Shown here: one piece after another, positions 1 through 6,074 of the stretch | Layout of the letters: each line of letters starts with the position of its first letter | Numbering within the stretch: position 1 is the first letter of the stretch | NCBI GenBank assembly: GCA_937927445.1 | Contig: CALAOB010000028.1 | Location: 1-15,140 of the forward strand | Direction of reading: 5' to 3' | DNA length: 15,140 bases | DNA from: an uncultured Oribacterium sp. | GTDB taxonomy: Bacteria > Bacillota > Clostridia > Lachnospirales > Lachnospiraceae | Translations under genes and position numbers: made by a program | The notes under the pieces: model-generated | Database searches by the model: none | Seen by the model: the letters and a program-made list of their open reading frames with translations, nothing else | Told to the model about the DNA's origin: nothing

Positions 1-45
1 GAAAATGTTGTCCTCTGATGGAAAACGGTACAAACCCACAATGAT

Positions 46-85
46 AACCCGGAAATGACGCGAATGCGTCGTTTCCGGGTTTTTT
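46..85 (+). terminator. Intrinsic terminator of a gene left of the window
   Basis: A perfectly paired 16-bp stem (46-61 with 66-81, one G-U pair, 4-nt loop) ends in a run of six T (80-85). It must end a plus-strand gene that lies almost entirely outside the window. The first 18 bases can be read as the last codons of such a gene (stop TGA at 16-18), but this is too short to assign. Confidence 0.9.
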
Positions 86-121
86 GTATTTATCATGCGT
101 CACAAAAAGTTCACAAAATAA

Positions 122-148
122 TTAGCACTCATCTCTTGAAAGTGCTAA
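122..148. promoter_or_regulatory. CIRCE operator (HrcA binding site)
   Basis: TTAGCACTC (122-130), a 9-nt spacer, then AAGTGCTAA (140-148). This matches the CIRCE consensus TTAGCACTC-N9-GAGTGCTAA at 17 of 18 arm positions; the only change is the first base of the right arm. CIRCE is bound by the repressor HrcA, which loses activity on heat shock. Here it overlaps the -35 region of the Hsp20 promoter, so heat-inducible repression is predicted. HrcA itself is not in the window. Confidence 0.93.
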
Positions 149-163
149 CAAAACGAGTATTAT
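136..163 (+). promoter_or_regulatory. Sigma-A promoter of the hsp20 operon
   Basis: TTGAAA (136-141), a 16-nt spacer, then TATTAT (158-163). The -35 box lies inside the right half of the CIRCE element, so HrcA binding would block RNA polymerase directly. Transcription would start near 170, giving an untranslated leader of about 140 nt. Confidence 0.75.
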
Positions 164-169
164 GTTAGT

Positions 170-311
170 TGTAAGGAGAAAGGGAACAGAAAACAGGGGA
201 TGAGAAATTCGAAAGGATGAGCATCCTGAGCGAGTGGTTCCGAATCTCTGAAACATAAAGCATTCGGCGATGGGGCAGCATCCCGGAGCCCGGTTATACA
301 GGAGGTAAGTG
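170..311 (+). promoter_or_regulatory. Structured 5' leader of the hsp20 operon
   Basis: This untranslated stretch can fold. An outer stem pairs 203-211 with 241-249 (one mismatch) and encloses a hairpin AGGAT (214-218)/ATCCT (223-227). A GC-rich segment (about 275-294) lies just before the Shine-Dalgarno AGGAGG at 300-305. Hsp20 leaders in many bacteria are RNA thermometers (ROSE, fourU). I see no clear ROSE or fourU signature pairing with the AGGAGG, so a thermosensor role is only a possibility. No ORF was found here. Confidence 0.4.
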
Positions 312-758
312 ATGATGATGTATATGCCTGGTATTTTCGGTGAGAACTTAATGGATGATTTCTTTAATGATACAAACTGGCTTGGTTATGAGCCTGCATA
401 CAGCAAGTCGACAGCAAATCTCATGAAGACTGATATCAAGGAGCAGGAGAACGGCTATGAGATGAAGATCGATCTTCCGGGCTTCAAGAAGGAAGATCTG
501 AAGCTTCAGCTCAAGGATGGTTATCTGAACATCTCTGCTGCTCATAACGAGAACAAGGATGAGAAGGATAAGAGCGGTAAGGTCGTTCGCCAGGAACGTT
601 ACACCGGCTCGATGCAGAGAAGCTTCTACGTCGGTGAGAATGTAAAGCAGAGCGACATCACTGCGAAGTTCGAAAATGGTGTTCTGGCACTGAACATTCC
701 GAAGGTGGATCCGAAGAAGGAAGTGCCGGAAGAGAAGTACATCGCCATCGAGGGCTGA
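312..758 (+). CDS. Small heat-shock protein, Hsp20/alpha-crystallin family (copy 1)
   Basis: This is an ATP-independent holdase that binds unfolding proteins in the cytoplasm and keeps them refoldable. The alpha-crystallin domain starts around LMKTDIKE, continues through the DLPGFKKEDLKL segment and the RQERYTGSMQRSFYV strand pair, and closes with the conserved A-x-x-x-NGVL motif. The C-terminal tail carries an I-A-I (I-x-I) motif, which docks into a neighbouring subunit during oligomer assembly. The length, about 148 residues, is normal for the family. The start is ambiguous: GTG at 309 is followed by ATG at 312, 315 and 318, and 312 or 315 sit best (6 or 9 nt) behind AGGAGG (300-305). It is the first gene of a CIRCE-controlled pair and closely resembles the next gene. 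Confidence 0.95.
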   Translation: MMMYMPGIFGENLMDDFFNDTNWLGYEPAYSKSTANLMKTDIKEQENGYEMKIDLPGFKKEDLKLQLKDGYLNISAAHNENKDEKDKSGKVVRQERYTGSMQRSFYVGENVKQSDITAKFENGVLALNIPKVDPKKEVPEEKYIAIEG

Positions 759-928
759 TCCCCTCGCGGGCGGTGCCCCGATGGAGACATTGGCCTCCAT
801 ACGTGAGTTCTGAACAGCATCCAGAGCTGCTCTACAGTTCTCGCTGAGAGCTGAAATATAGAGCGGTTCGCATCCGTTCGATGAACGGACATGAAGAACC
901 AGAAGTAAATAAACAGGAGGATAGGATT
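759..928 (+). other. Intergenic spacer with hairpins between the two hsp20 genes
   Basis: This 170-nt gap holds three stem-loops: ATGGAG/CTCCAT (781-786 with 795-800), an 8-bp stem with a 3-nt loop (835-842 with 846-853), and a perfect 7-bp stem with a 3-nt loop (873-879 with 883-889). None is followed by a T-run, so none is a terminator, and no good promoter is seen. The two hsp20 genes are therefore probably co-transcribed, with the hairpins acting as processing, stability or translation-control elements (inference). Confidence 0.45.
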
Positions 929-1393
929 ATGTTTATGCCTAGTGTATTTAGTGATGGTGATGATGTGATGAATGAGATGATGAACGAGTGGGGTAATGAC
1001 TGGAACAGAAGTTTCTTCGGTAAGCGCAATCCGCTGTTCGGTAAGCGTGCACGGAACCTCATGAAGACCGATGTGAAGGAGACCGACGGCGGTTATGAGC
1101 TGGAGGTCGATCTCCCGGGCTTCAAGAAGGATGAAGTAAAGCTTCAGCTGTCCGATGGTTATCTGACCATCTCCGCGGAGAAAGGTCTCAACAAGGATGA
1201 GGAGAAGCACGGCAGACTGATTCGTCAGGAGCGTTACGAGGGTGCGATGCAGCGGTCCTTCTATGTAGGTGATGGACTTACTGAGGACGATGTGAAGGCA
1301 TCCTTTGCAAATGGTGTGCTGAAGATCAGTCTTCCGAAGGCAGAAGCGAAGAAGGCACTGCCGGAAGAGAGCTATATCGAGATTGATGGATAA
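929..1393 (+). CDS. Small heat-shock protein, Hsp20/alpha-crystallin family (copy 2)
   Basis: This is a second Hsp20 holdase, predicted 154 residues. It has the same architecture as copy 1: the LMKTDVKE entry strand, DLPGFKKDEVKLQL, RQERYEGAMQRSFYV, the ANGVL motif, and a C-terminal I-E-I tail motif. The start at 929 is chosen because AGGAGG (915-920) lies 8 nt upstream. An upstream in-frame ATG at 881 lies inside a hairpin, has no ribosome binding site, and would add residues unlike copy 1. The N-terminal arm is rich in D, E and N and differs from that of copy 1, whereas the crystallin domains are near-identical in layout. This is what a tandem duplication with divergent substrate-binding arms would look like. 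The two proteins could form mixed oligomers (inference). Confidence 0.95.
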   Translation: MFMPSVFSDGDDVMNEMMNEWGNDWNRSFFGKRNPLFGKRARNLMKTDVKETDGGYELEVDLPGFKKDEVKLQLSDGYLTISAEKGLNKDEEKHGRLIRQERYEGAMQRSFYVGDGLTEDDVKASFANGVLKISLPKAEAKKALPEESYIEIDG

Positions 1394-1515
1394 TACCCGA
1401 AAAGCGGTCACCCGATGAATGCATGGTGCTTCAGCGGGTGGCTGAATGAAAATCAATCGCATGCCCAGACCCTGCGAGGCAGAAATCGCAGTTCATATAT
1501 ATACATGATTCACTT

Positions 1516-1553
1516 AAAACGGACGGACACTTTCTGTGTCCGCCCGTTTTTTT
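1516..1553. terminator. Terminator between hsp20 copy 2 and ridA (probably bidirectional)
   Basis: A 15-bp stem (1516-1530 with 1536-1550, one mismatch, 5-nt loop) ends in seven T (1547-1553) on the plus strand. The left flank AAAA gives four T on the minus strand. It ends the hsp20 operon and can also serve the convergent ridA gene. Confidence 0.9.
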
Positions 1554-1558
1554 ATTCA

Positions 1559-1930
1559 TTACAGCTCTGCGATGGCCTCTACCTCACAGAGAACACCCTT
1601 CGGCAGGGTCTTGACTGCAACGCAGCTGCGTGCCGGCTTCGAGGTAAAGTACTGCTCGTAAACCGCATTGAAAGCAGCGAAGTCGTTCATATCCGCAAGG
1701 AAGCAGGTGGTCTTGAAGACCTTATCGATGCTGGTGCCTGCAGCTTCCATGATGGCAGCCACATTCTTGCAGCTCTGCGCAGCCTGGCCTTCGATATCCT
1801 CGCTCTCTACGGCACCGGTCGCCGGATTCACCGGGATCTGGCCGGATGCAAATACGAAATTACCTACGATTTTCGCCTGGGAATATGGTCCGATTGCAGC
1901 CGGAGCGTCGGTGGTGTGTACAGTAGTCAT
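1559..1930 (-). CDS. ridA: RidA family 2-iminobutanoate/2-iminopropanoate deaminase
   Basis: RidA hydrolyses reactive enamine/imine intermediates released by PLP enzymes such as threonine dehydratase, protecting other PLP enzymes in the cytoplasm. The 123-residue length is typical of this trimeric family. The N-terminal AAIGPYSQA, the FASGQIPVNPATG strand and loop, and the C-terminal signature PARSCVAVKTLPKGVLCEVEAIA are all present. Within that signature, Arg101 corresponds to the substrate-carboxylate Arg (Arg105 of E. coli RidA), and the following acidic residues (Glu116, Glu118) are in place. The catalytically competent RidA subfamily is therefore likely. AGGAGGA (1939-1945, minus) lies 8 nt before the ATG. 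It is monocistronic, divergent from the phosphatase gene, with its own consensus promoter. Confidence 0.96.
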   Translation of the reverse strand: MTTVHTTDAPAAIGPYSQAKIVGNFVFASGQIPVNPATGAVESEDIEGQAAQSCKNVAAIMEAAGTSIDKVFKTTCFLADMNDFAAFNAVYEQYFTSKPARSCVAVKTLPKGVLCEVEAIAEL

Positions 1931-1959
1931 AATAGTAGTCCTCCTTAAGATTTGTATAC

Positions 1960-1988
1960 ATTATAGAGGAAGTTGATACGTTCTGCAA
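1960..1988 (-). promoter_or_regulatory. ridA promoter
   Basis: Reading the minus strand: TTGCAG (1988-1983), a 17-nt spacer, then TATAAT (1965-1960). Transcription would start near 1953, leaving a leader of about 23 nt that contains the ridA ribosome binding site. Confidence 0.85.
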
Positions 1989-2082
1989 AGAGAATCCGTG
2001 GAGAATGGTGATAGCTCATTCGCATCCTGCCTATAGCCATACCTTCTGGCTGAATGGTACGAATAATGATGATTTATATTGC

Positions 2083-2111
2083 TTGACTACGCCCCGCAAA
2101 CATTTTAGGAT
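2083..2111 (+). promoter_or_regulatory. Promoter of the histidine phosphatase gene
   Basis: TTGACT (2083-2088), a 17-nt spacer, then TAGGAT (2106-2111), with the ATG about 25 nt beyond the expected start site. The stretch between this promoter and the ridA promoter (about 1990-2080) shows no further clear signal. Confidence 0.65.
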
Positions 2112-2142
2112 TGGATATCATTGCTGAGAAACGAGGTTAGTT

Positions 2143-2691
2143 ATGGGAAAGTTTTATTTCGTCCGTCATGGACAGACTGTATGGAATGTAGAAAACAAAA
2201 TATGTGGCGCTACCGATAGCCCGCTGACAGAGCTGGGGCATCAGCAGGCGCAGGAGACCGGGCGTATGCTGAAGGAGAAGATCGACCGTGGCGAGCTGCA
2301 TGTCGATGAGATTCTGACTTCGCCGCTTTCACGGGCGTATGATACCGCCGTCGAGATTTCAAAGATGATCGGTGTTCCGATGCGTGTGGAAGAGCGCCTG
2401 ATCGAGCAGAGCTTCGGCTGCTGGGAGGGAACCCCGCGAAACGGTCAGGAGTTTAAGAAAGCGAAGGAGAGCTTCCTCGACAGCTTCGATGGCGGCGAGT
2501 CTATGATGCATGTCGGACAGCGCATCTATAATCTGATCGACGATATCAAAAAGGAGCCGGAGAAGACGTATCTTCTCGTCGCACATAACGGCATTTCCCG
2601 TGTCATCGAATCTTACTTCCGGGATATGACAAATGCGGAATTCGTATCCTTTGGCATCAAAAATGCAGAGCTGCGGGAATTTGATTTCTAA
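2143..2691 (+). CDS. Histidine phosphatase superfamily protein (phosphoglycerate mutase-like)
   Basis: This is a 182-residue branch-1 histidine phosphatase. The RHG motif is at residues 8-10, with His9 the phosphoryl acceptor. Arg64 in TSPLSRAYDTA, Glu88 (the likely acid/base) and His148 in VAHNG complete the catalytic pocket. The small size and isolated context suggest a phosphatase (GpmB, CobC or phosphoserine-phosphatase type) rather than a glycolytic mutase. The substrate cannot be read from sequence, and no cobalamin, serine or sugar genes lie next to it. GAGG (2133-2136) lies 6 nt before the ATG. It is a single-gene unit with its own promoter and terminator. Confidence 0.92.
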   Translation: MGKFYFVRHGQTVWNVENKICGATDSPLTELGHQQAQETGRMLKEKIDRGELHVDEILTSPLSRAYDTAVEISKMIGVPMRVEERLIEQSFGCWEGTPRNGQEFKKAKESFLDSFDGGESMMHVGQRIYNLIDDIKKEPEKTYLLVAHNGISRVIESYFRDMTNAEFVSFGIKNAELREFDF

Positions 2692-2778
2692 TCAAAGCCG
2701 TTCGTGTACAGAAGACACATTTTGTTTCGAGTCGGACTGGTATAGCCCGACCGTACAGCTGCAAACTTATATAATCAT

Positions 2779-2810
2779 AGCCGGCGCGAACGCGCCGGCT
2801 TCTCTTTTTT
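2779..2810 (+). terminator. Terminator of the histidine phosphatase gene
   Basis: A 9-bp perfect stem AGCCGGCGC/GCGCCGGCT (2779-2787 with 2792-2800), a GAAC loop, and a T-rich tail ending in six T (2805-2810). A nearly identical hairpin recurs at 4290-4319. On the minus strand there is no T-run, so it is not obviously a terminator for the convergent ArsC-family gene. Confidence 0.9.
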
Positions 2811-2821
2811 CCATTAAATCT

Positions 2822-3163
2822 TCATTCCCAGTTCTTCCATACATCCGGCTGGTACCCCACGGTGGCCTGGCGGCCATTCCGTACAATCGGCTGCTTCAGC
2901 ACCATCGGATTCTCGAGTACTTTTTCGAATTTGTCTTCTGCTGCGAGATATTTAATCAGCAGATACGCCTTCTGATCCTTCGTCTTTTCGTCGAGAAGCT
3001 CTTCTAAACTACCGACGGCCTGAAGGACGGAATTCAGCTCGCCTTTACTGAGGCCCTTTTCTTTCATATCGATGGACTGGAATTTAATTCCGCGCTCCTT
3101 AAAATAGCGCTCTGCTTTTCTGGTGTCGGCACTTTTCTTCGTGCCGAAAATCTGTATATTCAT
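2822..3163 (-). CDS. ArsC/Spx-family thioredoxin-fold protein lacking all cysteines
   Basis: This 113-residue protein has the fold signature of the ArsC family (ArsC, Spx, YffB): MNIQIFGTKK opening strand, DTRKAERYFKERG first helix, FQSIDMKEKGLSKGEL, and the C-terminal NPMVLKQPIVRNGRQATVGY with the conserved cis-Pro region and a terminal W. Where family members carry the active-site Cys before the D-T-x-(R/K)-K-A helix, this protein reads K-S-A-D-T-R-K-A. The Ser codon is AGT, one base from the Cys codon TGT, and the whole protein contains no cysteine. Classical thiol-based arsenate reduction is therefore not expected. It may be regulatory (Spx-like), glutathione-like binding, or degenerate. 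AAAGGA precedes the ATG. It lies 78 bp behind cutC on the same strand and may be co-transcribed. Confidence 0.9.
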   Translation of the reverse strand: MNIQIFGTKKSADTRKAERYFKERGIKFQSIDMKEKGLSKGELNSVLQAVGSLEELLDEKTKDQKAYLLIKYLAAEDKFEKVLENPMVLKQPIVRNGRQATVGYQPDVWKNWE

Positions 3164-3241
3164 CGAAATTCCTTTCTTCTATAGAGTATTTCGCTTGTTC
3201 GATTCATCTGTCTGAGGCTTTTGGCGATCACAAAGTGCTTA

Positions 3242-4093
3242 TCATATCTGTTTCAGTATCTCCACTGCGCGCCGAATTTCCTCTTCGTCTGTCCGGTAGA
3301 GCTCGAATTCACTGATGCCGTCGAGGCCCATATGGACGTGCTCGTTGCGGTAGTGCATGCCACTCGAGAGTGTTTTCTTGCCGGACATGTGAAAAGCGTG
3401 GGCACCGGTCGCAGCTGCGATTTCAGCAATGTTGTCGGCCTTTACCCCGGCACCGACCAGGATCGTTGGACCGCCGGTGAGGATGCAATCTGATGCAGGC
3501 GAATGGTTCGCTGCCGTATCTTCAAGCGCAGATGAAGTTTCGGAGCACTGCGCTTCGCCAGAAGCGTAGTGATTCTCTTCCGACATCAGTACGAGCTTCC
3601 GCAGCAGCGCGCTTCCCGTCTGTGCGTCGCCTTCCTGTCCGGAGCTTAGGATCGTATCGATACCAAGGTCGGCTGCTTTTTCGTAGCAGGCGATCGGATC
3701 TGCGCATACATCGAAGGCACGGTGCAGGGTGATGCCACAGCGACCATCCGTGGCATCGATCATGCCGCGCATCTGCGCTTCGTTCAGGCTGCCATCCGCC
3801 TGCAGGCTTCCAATCACGACACCGTCGGCGCCAGCATTGGCAAAAAAACGGATATCCGCGCACATCTGCCGGTACTCATATTCTGTATACAGAAAATCGC
3901 CGAATCGCGGACGAATCAGGACCCGGATCGGAAGCCCGGTTTCCTGCTGTACCTGCTGAAACAGGGTATAGCCCGGTGTGGTACCACCGATGATGAGGTT
4001 TGCGCACAGCTCGAGACGCGTCGCACCGCCGGCCTTCGCGGCCAGCGCAGATTCTACACTGTCGACACATACTTCCAGGATATAATCGTTCAT
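3242..4093 (-). CDS. cutC: CutC family protein with an internal insertion
   Basis: This is a CutC TIM-barrel protein of 283 residues. Family motifs are LEVCVDSVESALAAKAGGATRLELC (6-30), GGTTPGYTL, VLIRPRFGDF (58-67), GADGVVIGSLQADGSL, the HRAFD motif (124-128), ILSSGQ, and VGAGVKADNI followed by AFHMSGKK. CutC was named for copper homeostasis, but that role is disputed: the E. coli phenotype traces to the MicL small RNA made from the cutC 3' region. The enzymatic role is unknown. The protein is about 35 residues longer than usual because of a hydrophilic, low-complexity insert at about 171-207. An AGGAAAG site lies before the ATG. It is the first gene of a likely cutC/ArsC-family unit with a dyad-overlapped promoter. 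Confidence 0.93.
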   Translation of the reverse strand: MNDYILEVCVDSVESALAAKAGGATRLELCANLIIGGTTPGYTLFQQVQQETGLPIRVLIRPRFGDFLYTEYEYRQMCADIRFFANAGADGVVIGSLQADGSLNEAQMRGMIDATDGRCGITLHRAFDVCADPIACYEKAADLGIDTILSSGQEGDAQTGSALLRKLVLMSEENHYASGEAQCSETSSALEDTAANHSPASDCILTGGPTILVGAGVKADNIAEIAAATGAHAFHMSGKKTLSSGMHYRNEHVHMGLDGISEFELYRTDEEEIRRAVEILKQI

Positions 4094-4140
4094 CGTGTTC
4101 TTTCCTCACTAGTACGAGGTCAATGCTTACATATAGTGCT

Positions 4141-4169
4141 AGACTACTCCTACAGGAGTAGTTCTGCAA
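4141..4169 (-). promoter_or_regulatory. cutC promoter with a 20-bp operator-like dyad
   Basis: Minus strand: TTGCAG (4169-4164), a 17-nt spacer, then TAGTCT (4146-4141). A perfect inverted repeat, ACTACTCCT/AGGAGTAGT with a 2-nt centre (4143-4162), fills the spacer and runs into the -10 box. Such placement is typical of a repressor or MerR-type operator. It is not a copper-repressor (CopY) box. The cognate regulator is not in the window. The rest of the 4094-4337 gap holds nothing else clear apart from the hydrogenase terminator. Confidence 0.6.
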
Positions 4170-4285
4170 CTGATACCTTTGCCGGCTCATAAACCACAGA
4201 CGCATACGCGGCGCCAAAGCGATACAGTTAAGGACATCCATCCGCCTCGTTTGGAATCAGTTGTGAGTGAACAATATTCTTTTAT

Positions 4286-4319
4286 GAAAGAGAAGCCGGC
4301 GCAATCGCGCCGGCTTCTC
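4286..4319 (-). terminator. Terminator of the hydrogenase operon
   Basis: A perfect 13-bp stem (4290-4302 with 4307-4319, 4-nt loop) lies just after the hydA stop. On the minus strand it runs into a pyrimidine-rich tail with three consecutive T. The plus strand also ends in a T-rich tract (TCTTTT). Its core AGCCGGCGC/GCGCCGGCT is shared with the terminator at 2779-2810. Confidence 0.65.
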
Positions 4320-4337
4320 CTCTTTTAAAAAACGTAT

Positions 4338-6074
4338 TTATCTTTCGCCAGGCATCTTCCAGCCGTGGTGATCGGTGTGGAGCAGGTGCTCGGCACGTTC
4401 ACTGAGCGGCTTCTCGAGGTACTCTTCATAGCAGCGGATCACATCCGGATTCTCATGGCTGAAACGGAGAGCACCGGCGGCATCCTGTGCATACAGTGTC
4501 TTCGCACGCTCCGGCGCCATCTCGATGCTGTCGTGGATCGGCTGTCCGCCGCCACCGACGCAGCCGCCCGGGCAGGCCATGACTTCGACGAAATCATACT
4601 CGACGGTCTTCTTCCGAAGCGCATCAAGGAGCTTCGCCGCATTGCCGAGGCCGTTTACAACCGCGACGCGTACCGGGATACCCTTGATATCGAAGCTCGC
4701 TTCCTTCCAGCCCTCCTGACCACGGACATCATGGAATGCATCCGGATCCGGGTTCTCGCCAGTCACACTGTGGTAAGCAGTACGAAGCGCGGCCTCCATC
4801 ACACCACCGGTGGAGCCGAAGATGTTCGCTGCACCGGAACCCGCAGAGAACGGATTGTCGAGCTCGATCTCATCGATCTCACCCGGTGCGATATTCTCCA
4901 TACGCAGGAGACGGTTCACTTCACGGGTCGTCAATACGACATCGACATCCGGATCGCCCTGGTCGTTTCGCATCGTCTCATAACCGCACTCGGCCTTCTT
5001 CGCAAGACACGGCATGATGGATACACAGTAGATGCGGGACGGATCCACGCCAAGCTTCTCCGCGAAGTAGCTCTTGACGATCGCACCGAACATCTGCTGC
5101 GGAGACTTCGAGGTGGAGAGCTGGTCCACGAAATCCGGGTAGTGTGCCTTGCAGAAGCGGATCCAGCCAGGGCAGCAGCTCGTGAACATCGGGAACTTAT
5201 TCTCTTCCTTGTGCGTCAGCTTCTCGAGGAACTCCGTCGCCTCCTCCATGATGGTGAGGTCGGCAGACCAGTTGGTATCGAATACATAGTCGAAGCCGGT
5301 GATCTTCAGGGCAGCGGCGAGACGCTTCACGGTCGCCTGCTCCGGTGTGAGACCGAAGCCCTCGCCCCAGGCCGTACGAATCGACGGTGCGATCTGTGCG
5401 ACCACGATCTTATCCGGATTCTCGAGTGCATCGAGGATGTCGTGGGTGTCATCCCGCTCACGCAGTGCCGCGGTAGGGCAGTGGGTGATGCACTGACCGC
5501 AGAGTGCACACTTGCTGGTCTCGAGATCATAGGCATCCTTCACATCGACGGTACTCTGGGAACCGGTGTTGATGACATCCCAGATATGGCTGTCCTGCAC
5601 CTTATCACAGATCTGCACGCAGCGCATGCACTTGATGCACTTGTCGTAATTCCGGATCAGCGGGAAGTTCAGCGAGCTGCGATGCTTCTTCGGCAGCTGC
5701 TTCTCAAACGGGATGCTCAGGATGTTGAGATCATTCGCCACCTTCTGCAGCTCACAGTTTCCGGAGCGCACACAGATCGCACAGTTCGTATCATGCTGGC
5801 TGAGGATCAGCTCCACATTCGCACGACGCGCGAGACGTGCCTTCCGGGAGTTCGTATAGACGACCATGCCCTCGGTCACGGTGTTATTGCAGGCGGTCAT
5901 CAGACGGTCATAGCCCTCGACCTCGACGACGCAGACTCTGCATGCCGCAATTTCATTGATATCCTTTAAGTAGCACAGTGTCGGGATGTGAATGCCCGCA
6001 GCGGCGGCAGCATTCAGTATGGTGGTCCGCTCCGGGACCAGGACAGCTCTGCCATCAATCATACAATTTACCAT
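4338..6074 (-). CDS. hydA: [FeFe] hydrogenase catalytic subunit (HydA/HndD type)
   Basis: This enzyme catalyses reversible H2 formation in the cytoplasm; predicted 578 residues. From the N terminus: a [2Fe-2S] domain (Cys34, 45, 48, 62), a His-Cys [4Fe-4S] site (His94, Cys98, 101, 107), and two ferredoxin clusters (Cys146/149/152/156 and Cys189/192/195/199). The H-cluster domain follows with all three signatures: TSCCPGW (298-304), MPCLAKKAE (354-362), and EVMACPGGCVGGGGQP (497-512; Cys501 and Cys505). The small-subunit-like helix region is fused at the C terminus. The four accessory clusters match subunits that receive electrons from a separate flavoprotein. The ATG overlaps the stop of the upstream flavoprotein gene by 7 bp, implying translational coupling and a stoichiometric complex. 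The maturases HydE, HydF and HydG are not in the window. Confidence 0.97.
   Translation of the reverse strand: MVNCMIDGRAVLVPERTTILNAAAAAGIHIPTLCYLKDINEIAACRVCVVEVEGYDRLMTACNNTVTEGMVVYTNSRKARLARRANVELILSQHDTNCAICVRSGNCELQKVANDLNILSIPFEKQLPKKHRSSLNFPLIRNYDKCIKCMRCVQICDKVQDSHIWDVINTGSQSTVDVKDAYDLETSKCALCGQCITHCPTAALRERDDTHDILDALENPDKIVVAQIAPSIRTAWGEGFGLTPEQATVKRLAAALKITGFDYVFDTNWSADLTIMEEATEFLEKLTHKEENKFPMFTSCCPGWIRFCKAHYPDFVDQLSTSKSPQQMFGAIVKSYFAEKLGVDPSRIYCVSIMPCLAKKAECGYETMRNDQGDPDVDVVLTTREVNRLLRMENIAPGEIDEIELDNPFSAGSGAANIFGSTGGVMEAALRTAYHSVTGENPDPDAFHDVRGQEGWKEASFDIKGIPVRVAVVNGLGNAAKLLDALRKKTVEYDFVEVMACPGGCVGGGGQPIHDSIEMAPERAKTLYAQDAAGALRFSHENPDVIRCYEEYLEKPLSERAEHLLHTDHHGWKMPGER

Noticed and set aside
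626..1462. 278-codon open frame antisense to the hsp20 pair
   Set aside because: It spans both hsp20 genes and their spacer on the opposite strand, with no motif or start signal.
4365..5969. 534-codon open frame antisense to hydA
   Set aside because: It lies wholly opposite the hydrogenase gene, has no family motif or ribosome binding site, and arises from the codon bias of the real gene.
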